Shown one piece after another: positions 58,375 to 64,000 of a stretch of DNA of 64,000 nt. Source of the stretch: Cyrtodaria siliqua (lineage: Eukaryota > Mollusca > Bivalvia > Adapedonta > Hiatellidae). Both the position numbers and the translations under genes were made by a program. Each line of letters opens with the position of its first letter. Position 1 is the first letter of the stretch. The notes under the pieces were generated by a model. That model worked only from the letters and a program-made list of their open reading frames with translations, ran no database searches and had not been told where the DNA came from. The stretch is from NCBI GenBank assembly GCA_037043455.1, contig JAWPHD010006802.1, positions 1 to 64,000 on the forward strand, read 5' to 3'.

Positions 58375-61300
58375 GTAAATATCCCCCACAGTTGTGGAGT
58401 GTAATGTGAAACACGTGATAACCAGGGTAGAGAACAAGGATCCCCTCATAGAGACTTAATCTACAAGGTAAATATCCCCCACAGTTGTGGAACGTAATGT
58501 GAAACGTGATAACCAGGGTAGAGAACAAGGATCCCCTCATAGAGACTTGATCTACAAAGTAAATATCCCCCACAGTTGTGGAACGTAATGTAAAACACGT
58601 GATAACCAGGGTAGAGAACAAGGATCCCCTCATAGAGACTTAATCTACAAGGTAAATATCCCCCACAGTTGTAGAACATAATGAAAAAAAAAGATAACGA
58701 GGGTAGAGGGGTAAGGATCCCCTCATAGAGACTTAATCTACAATGTAAATATCCCCCACAGTTGTGGAACGTAATGTAAAACACGTGATAACCAGGGTAG
58801 AAAGCAAAGATCTCATCGTAGAGACTTAATCTACAAGGTAAATATCCCCCACAGTTGTGGAACGTAATGTGAAACGTGATAACCAGGGTAGAGAACAAGG
58901 ATCCCCTCATAGAGACTTAAACTACAAGGTAAAAATCCCCCACAGTTGTGGAACGTAATGTGAAACATGATAACCAGGGTAGAGAACAAGGATCCCCTCA
59001 TAGAGACTTAATCTACAAGGTAGATATCCCCCACAGTTGTGGAACGTAATGTGAAACGTGATAACCCGGGTAGAGAACAAGTATCCCCTCATAGAGACTT
59101 AATATATAAGGTAAATATCCCCCACAGTTGTGGAACGTAATGTGAAACGTGATAACCAGGGTAGAGAACAAGGATCCCCTCATAGAGACTTAATCTACAA
59201 GGTAAATATCCACCACAGTTGTGGAACGTAATGTGAAACGTGATAACCAGGGTAGAGAACAAATATCCCCTCATAGAGACTTAATCTACAAGGTAAATAT
59301 CCCCCACAGTTGTGGAACGTAATGTGAAACTTGATAACCAGGGTAGAGAACAAATATCCCCTCATAGAGACTTAAACTACAAGGTTAATATCCCCCCACA
59401 GTTGTGGAACGTAATGTGAAACGTGATAACCAGGGTAGAGAACAAGGATCCCCTCATAGAGACTTAATCTACAAGGTAAATATCCCCCACAGTTGTGGAA
59501 CGTAATGTGAAACACGTGATAACCAGGGTAGAGAACAAGGATCCCCTCATAGAGACTTAATCTACAAGGTAAATATCCCCCACAGCTGTGGAACGTAATG
59601 TGAAACGTGATAACCAGGGTAGAGAACAAGGATCCCCTCATAGAGACTTACTCTACAATGTAAATATCCCCCACAGTTGTGGAACGTAATGTGAAACGTG
59701 ATAACCAGGGTAGAGAACAAGGATCCCCTCATAGAGACTTAATCTACAAGGTAAATATCCCCACAGTTGTGGAACGTAATGTGAAACACGTGATAACCAG
59801 GGTAGAGAACAAGGATCCCCTCCTAGAGACTTAATCTACAAGGTAAATATCCCCCACAGCTGTGGAACGTAATGTGAAACGTGATAACCAGGGTAGAGAA
59901 CAAGGATCCCCTCATAGAGACTTACTCTACAATGTAAATATCCCCCACAGTTGTGGAACGTAATGTGAAACACGTGATAACCAGGGTAGAGAACAAGGAT
60001 CCCCTCATAGAGACTTAATCTACAAGGTAAATATCCCCCACAGCTGTGGAACGTAATGTGAAACGTGATAACCAGGGTAGAGAACAAGGATCCCCTCATA
60101 GAGACTTACTCTACAATGTAAATATCCCCCACAGTTGTGGAACGTAATGTGAAACGTGATAACCAGGGTAGAGGGGCAAGGATCCCCTCATAGAGACTTA
60201 ATCTACAAAGTAAATATCCCCCACAGTTGTGGAACGTAATGTAAAACACGTGATAACCAGGGTAGAGAACAAGGATCCCCTCATAGAGACTTAATCTACA
60301 AGGTAAATATCCCCCACAGTTGTGGAACATAATGTAAAACACGTGATAACCAGGGTAGAAAGCAAAGATCTCATCGTAGAGACTTAATCTACAAGGTAAA
60401 TATCCCCCACAGTTGTGGAACGTAATGTGAAACGTGATAACCAGGGTAGAGAACAAGGATCCCCTCATAGAGACTTAAACTACAAGGTAAAAATCCCCCA
60501 CAGTTGTGGAACGTAATGTGAAACATGATAACCAGGGTAGAGAACAAGGATCCCCTCATAGAGACTTAATCTACAAGGTAGATATCCCCCACAGTTGTGG
60601 AACGTAATGTGAAACGTGATAACCCGGGTAGAGAACAAGTATCCCCTCATAGAGACTTAATATATAAGGTAAATATCCCCCACAGTTGTGGAACGTAATG
60701 TGAAACGTGATAACCAGGGTAGAGAACAAGGATCCCCTCATAGAGACTTAATCTACAAGGTAAATATCCACCACAGTTGTGGAACGTAATGTGAAACGTG
60801 ATAACCAGGGTAGAGAACAAATATCCCCTCATAGAGACTTAATCTACAAGGTAAATATCCCCCACAGTTGTGGAACGTAATGTGAAACGTGATAACCAGG
60901 GTAGAGAACAAATATCCCCTCATAGAGACTTAAACTACAAGGTTAATATCCCCCACAGTTGTGGAACGTAATGTGAAACGTGATAACCAGGGTAGAGAAC
61001 AAGGATCCCCTCATAGAGACTTAATCTACAAGGTAAATATCCCCCACAGTTGTGGAACGTAATGTGAAACACGTGATAACCAGGGTAGAGAACAAGGATC
61101 CCCTCATAGAGACTTAATCTACAAGGTAAATATCCCCCACAGCTGTGGAACGTAATGTGAAACGTGATAACCAGGGTAGAGAACAAGTATCCCCTCATAG
61201 AGACTTACTCTACAATGTAAATATCCCCCACAGTTGTGGAACGTAATGTGAAACGTGATAACCAGGGTAAGGAACAAGGATCCCCTCATAGAGACTTAAT

Positions 61301-63960
61301 CTACAAGGTAAATATCCCCACAGTTGTGGAACGTAATGTGAAACACGTGATAACCAGGGTAGAGAACAAGGATCCCCTCCTAGAGACTTAATCTACAAGG
61401 TAAATATCCCCCACAGCTGTGGAACGTAATGTGAAACGTGATAACCAGGGTAGAGAACAAGGATCCCCTCATAGAGACTTACTCTACAATGTAAATATCC
61501 CCCACAGTTGTGGAACGTAATGTGAAACACGTGATAACCAGGGTAGAGAACAAGGATCCCCTCATAGAGACTTAATCTACAAGGTAAATATCCCCCACAG
61601 CTGTGGAACGTAATGTGAAACGTGATAACCAGGGTAGAGAACAAGGATCCCCTCATAGAGACTTACTCTACAATGTAAATATCCCCCACAGTTGTGGAAC
61701 GTAATGTGAAACGTGATAACCAGGGTAGAGGGGCAAGGATCCCCTCATAGAGACTTAATCTACAAAGTAAATATCCCCCACAGTTGTGGAACGTAATGTA
61801 AAACACGTGATAACCAGGGTAGAGAACAAGGATCCCCTCATAGAGACTTAATCTACAAGGTAAATATCCCCCACAGTTGTGGAACATAATGTAAAACATG
61901 ATAACCAGGGTAGAGGGGCAAGGATCCCCTCATAGAGACTTACTCTACAATGTAAATATCCCCCACAGTTGTGGAACGTAATGTGAAACACGTGATAACC
62001 AGGGTAGAGAACAAGGATCCCCTCATAGAGACTTAATCTACAAGGTAAATATCCCCCACAGCTGTGGAACGTAATGTGAAACGTGATAACCAGGGTAGAG
62101 AACAAGGATCCCCTCATAGAGACTTAATCTACAAGGTAAATATCCCCCACAGCTGTGGAACGTAATGTGAAACGTGATAACCAGGGTAGAGAACAAGGAT
62201 CCCTTCATAGAGACTTAATCTACAAAGTAAATATCCCCCACAGTTGTGGAACGTAATGTAAAACACGTGATAACCAGGGTAGAGAACAAGGATCCCCTCA
62301 TAGAGACTTAAACTACAAGGTTAATATCCCCCACAGTTGTGGAACGTAATGTGAAACGTGATAACCAGGGTAGAGAACAAGGATCCCCTCATAGAGACAA
62401 TCTACAAGGTAAATATCCCCCACAGTTGTGGAACGTAATGTGAAACACGTGATAACCAGGGTAGAGAACAAGGATCCCCTCATAGAGACTTAATCTACAA
62501 GGTAAATATCCCCCACAGCTGTGGAACGTAATGTGAAACGTGATAACCAGGGTAGAGAACAAGGATCCCCTCATAGAGACTTACTCTACAATGTAAATAT
62601 CCCCCACAGTTGTGGAACGTAATGTGAAACGTGATAACCAGGGTAGAGAACAAGGATCCCCTCATAGAGACTTAATCTACAAGGTAAATATCCCCACAGT
62701 TGTGGAACGTAATGTGAAACACGTGATAACCAGGGTAGAGAACAAGGATCCCCTCCTAGAGACTTAATCTACAAGGTAAATATCCCCCACAGCTGTGGAA
62801 CGTAATGTGAAACGTGATAACCAGGGTAGAGAACAAGGATCCCCTCATAGAGACTTACTCTACAATGTAAATATCCCCCACAGTTGTGGAACGTAATGTG
62901 AAACACGTGATAACCAGGGTAGAGAACAAGGATCCCCTCATAGAGACTTAATCTACAAGGTAAATATCCCCCACAGCTGTGGAACGTAATGTGAAACGTG
63001 ATAACCAGGGTAGAGAACAAGGATCCCCTCATAGAGACTTACTCTACAATGTAAATATCCCCCACAGTTGTGGAACGTAATGTGAAACGTGATAACCAGG
63101 GTAGAGGGGCAAGGATCCCCTCATAGAGACTTAATCTACAAAGTAAATATCCCCCACAGTTGTGGAACGTAATGTAAAACACGTGATAACCAGGGTAGAG
63201 AACAAGGATCCCCTCATAGAGACTTAATCTACAAGGTAAATATCCCCCACAGTTGTGGAAAATAATGTAAAACATGATAACCAGGGTAGAGGGGCAAGGA
63301 TCCCCTCATAGAGACTTACTCTACAATGTAAATATCCCCCACAGTTGTGGAACGTAATGTGAAACACGTGATAACCAGGGTAGAGAACAAGGATCCCCTC
63401 ATAGAGACTTAATCTACAAGGTAAATATCCCCCACAGCTGTGGAACGTAATGTGAAACGTGATAACCAGGGTAGAGAACAAGGATCCCCTCATAGAGACT
63501 TAATCTACAAGGTAAATATCCCCGACAGCTGTGGAACGTAATGTGAAACGTGATAACCAGGGTAGAGAACAAGGATCCCTTCATAGAGACTTAATCTACA
63601 AAGTAAATATCCCCCACAGTTGTGGAACGTAATGTAAAACACGTGATAACCAGGGTAGAGAACAAGGATCCCCTCATAGAGACTTAATCTACAAGGTAAA
63701 TATCCCCCACAAGGTGGAACATAATGTAAAACATGATAACCAGGGTAGAGGGGCAAGGATCCCCTCATAGAGACTTAATCTACAATGTAAATATCCCCCA
63801 CAGTTGTGGAACGTAATGTAAAACACGTGATAACCAGGGTAGAGGGGCAAGGATCCCCTCATAGAGACTTAATCTACAATGTAAATATCCCCCACAGTTG
63901 TGGAACGTAATGTAAAACATGATATCCAGGGTAGAGAACAAGGATCCCCCTGTATTTCTC
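58301..63960 (+). repeat. Array 3: ~91-93-bp repeat of TCF25 exon k end plus donor, about 62 units
   Basis: Founder is the exon end (GAACGTAACGTGAAACATGT ... ACTACAAG|GTAAATATCCCCCACAGTTG). Units fall into two lengths by presence or absence of AC in AAACACGTGATAACC. In the array the exon's TAC is mostly TAA, so units are closed in the exon frame. Blocks are repeated at a higher order (see findings). The minus-strand frames over it are artefacts of periodicity. Confidence 0.95.
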
Positions 63961-64000
63961 TATTTCTACAATAAATAATTTACGTCATCAAGATTTTTTT

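Noticed and set aside
58280..63768. Many minus-strand frames of 61-149 codons with a repeated SLYEGILVLYPGYHVSHYVPQ-like text
   Set aside because: They are the antisense of array 3. The unit length happens to leave a frame open; there is no start, splice or similarity outside the array.
51024..63960. CRISPR-like array
   Set aside because: Units are contiguous tandem repeats without unique spacers, and the DNA is eukaryotic with introns.

Overview
The window looks like nuclear DNA of a bivalve-type mollusc. It is AT-rich and intron-containing. It is crowded with the ~60-320 bp core-repeat elements common in bivalve genomes (CGTCCGTC tracts, AAGGTCAAGGTCA motifs, terminal hairpins) and with tRNA-headed SINEs. 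The organism call is inference from repeat style and protein similarity; no species can be named. Two host genes are supported, arranged head to head. Everything else is mobile or repetitive DNA, often nested two or three deep.

Layout. 1-13.6 kb: no gene; core-repeat elements, MITEs, two SINE families and non-autonomous DNA transposons. 13.8-27.5 kb: two 1,683-bp hAT-like copies in opposite orientation bracket a degraded LINE (16.4-21.7 kb) whose ORF1 carries an SGNH esterase domain plus zinc knuckles and whose ORF2 carries APE endonuclease and reverse transcriptase. 24.4-35.2 kb, minus strand: a two-exon, RING-less TRIM-like gene (two B-boxes, coiled coil, beta-propeller-like tail). Its 9.1-kb intron holds one of the hAT-like copies and a core-repeat array invaded by a pogo-like element that was itself invaded by another hAT element. 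36-40 kb: one core-repeat element inserted inside another.

41.7-64 kb, plus strand: TCF25/NULP1, the metazoan relative of yeast Rqc1 of the ribosome quality control complex. Eleven coding exons (41727-58374) join with fully consistent phases and cover the protein from the lysine-rich segment to about three quarters of its length. The first exon or exons were not found, and the 3' exons lie beyond the window.

The most unusual feature is inside TCF25. Three of its exons have had their 3' end, together with the adjoining 5' splice site, amplified into tandem arrays: five 69-bp copies at 51.0 kb (four in frame), about 44 copies of ~60 bp at 53-56 kb, and about 62 copies of ~91-93 bp at 58.3-64 kb, the last with a 17-unit higher-order repeat. 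The last coding segment of the neighbouring TRIM-like gene is also duplicated just downstream of its stop. Arrays seeded on exon ends and carrying repeated splice donors are the pattern I would follow up first.
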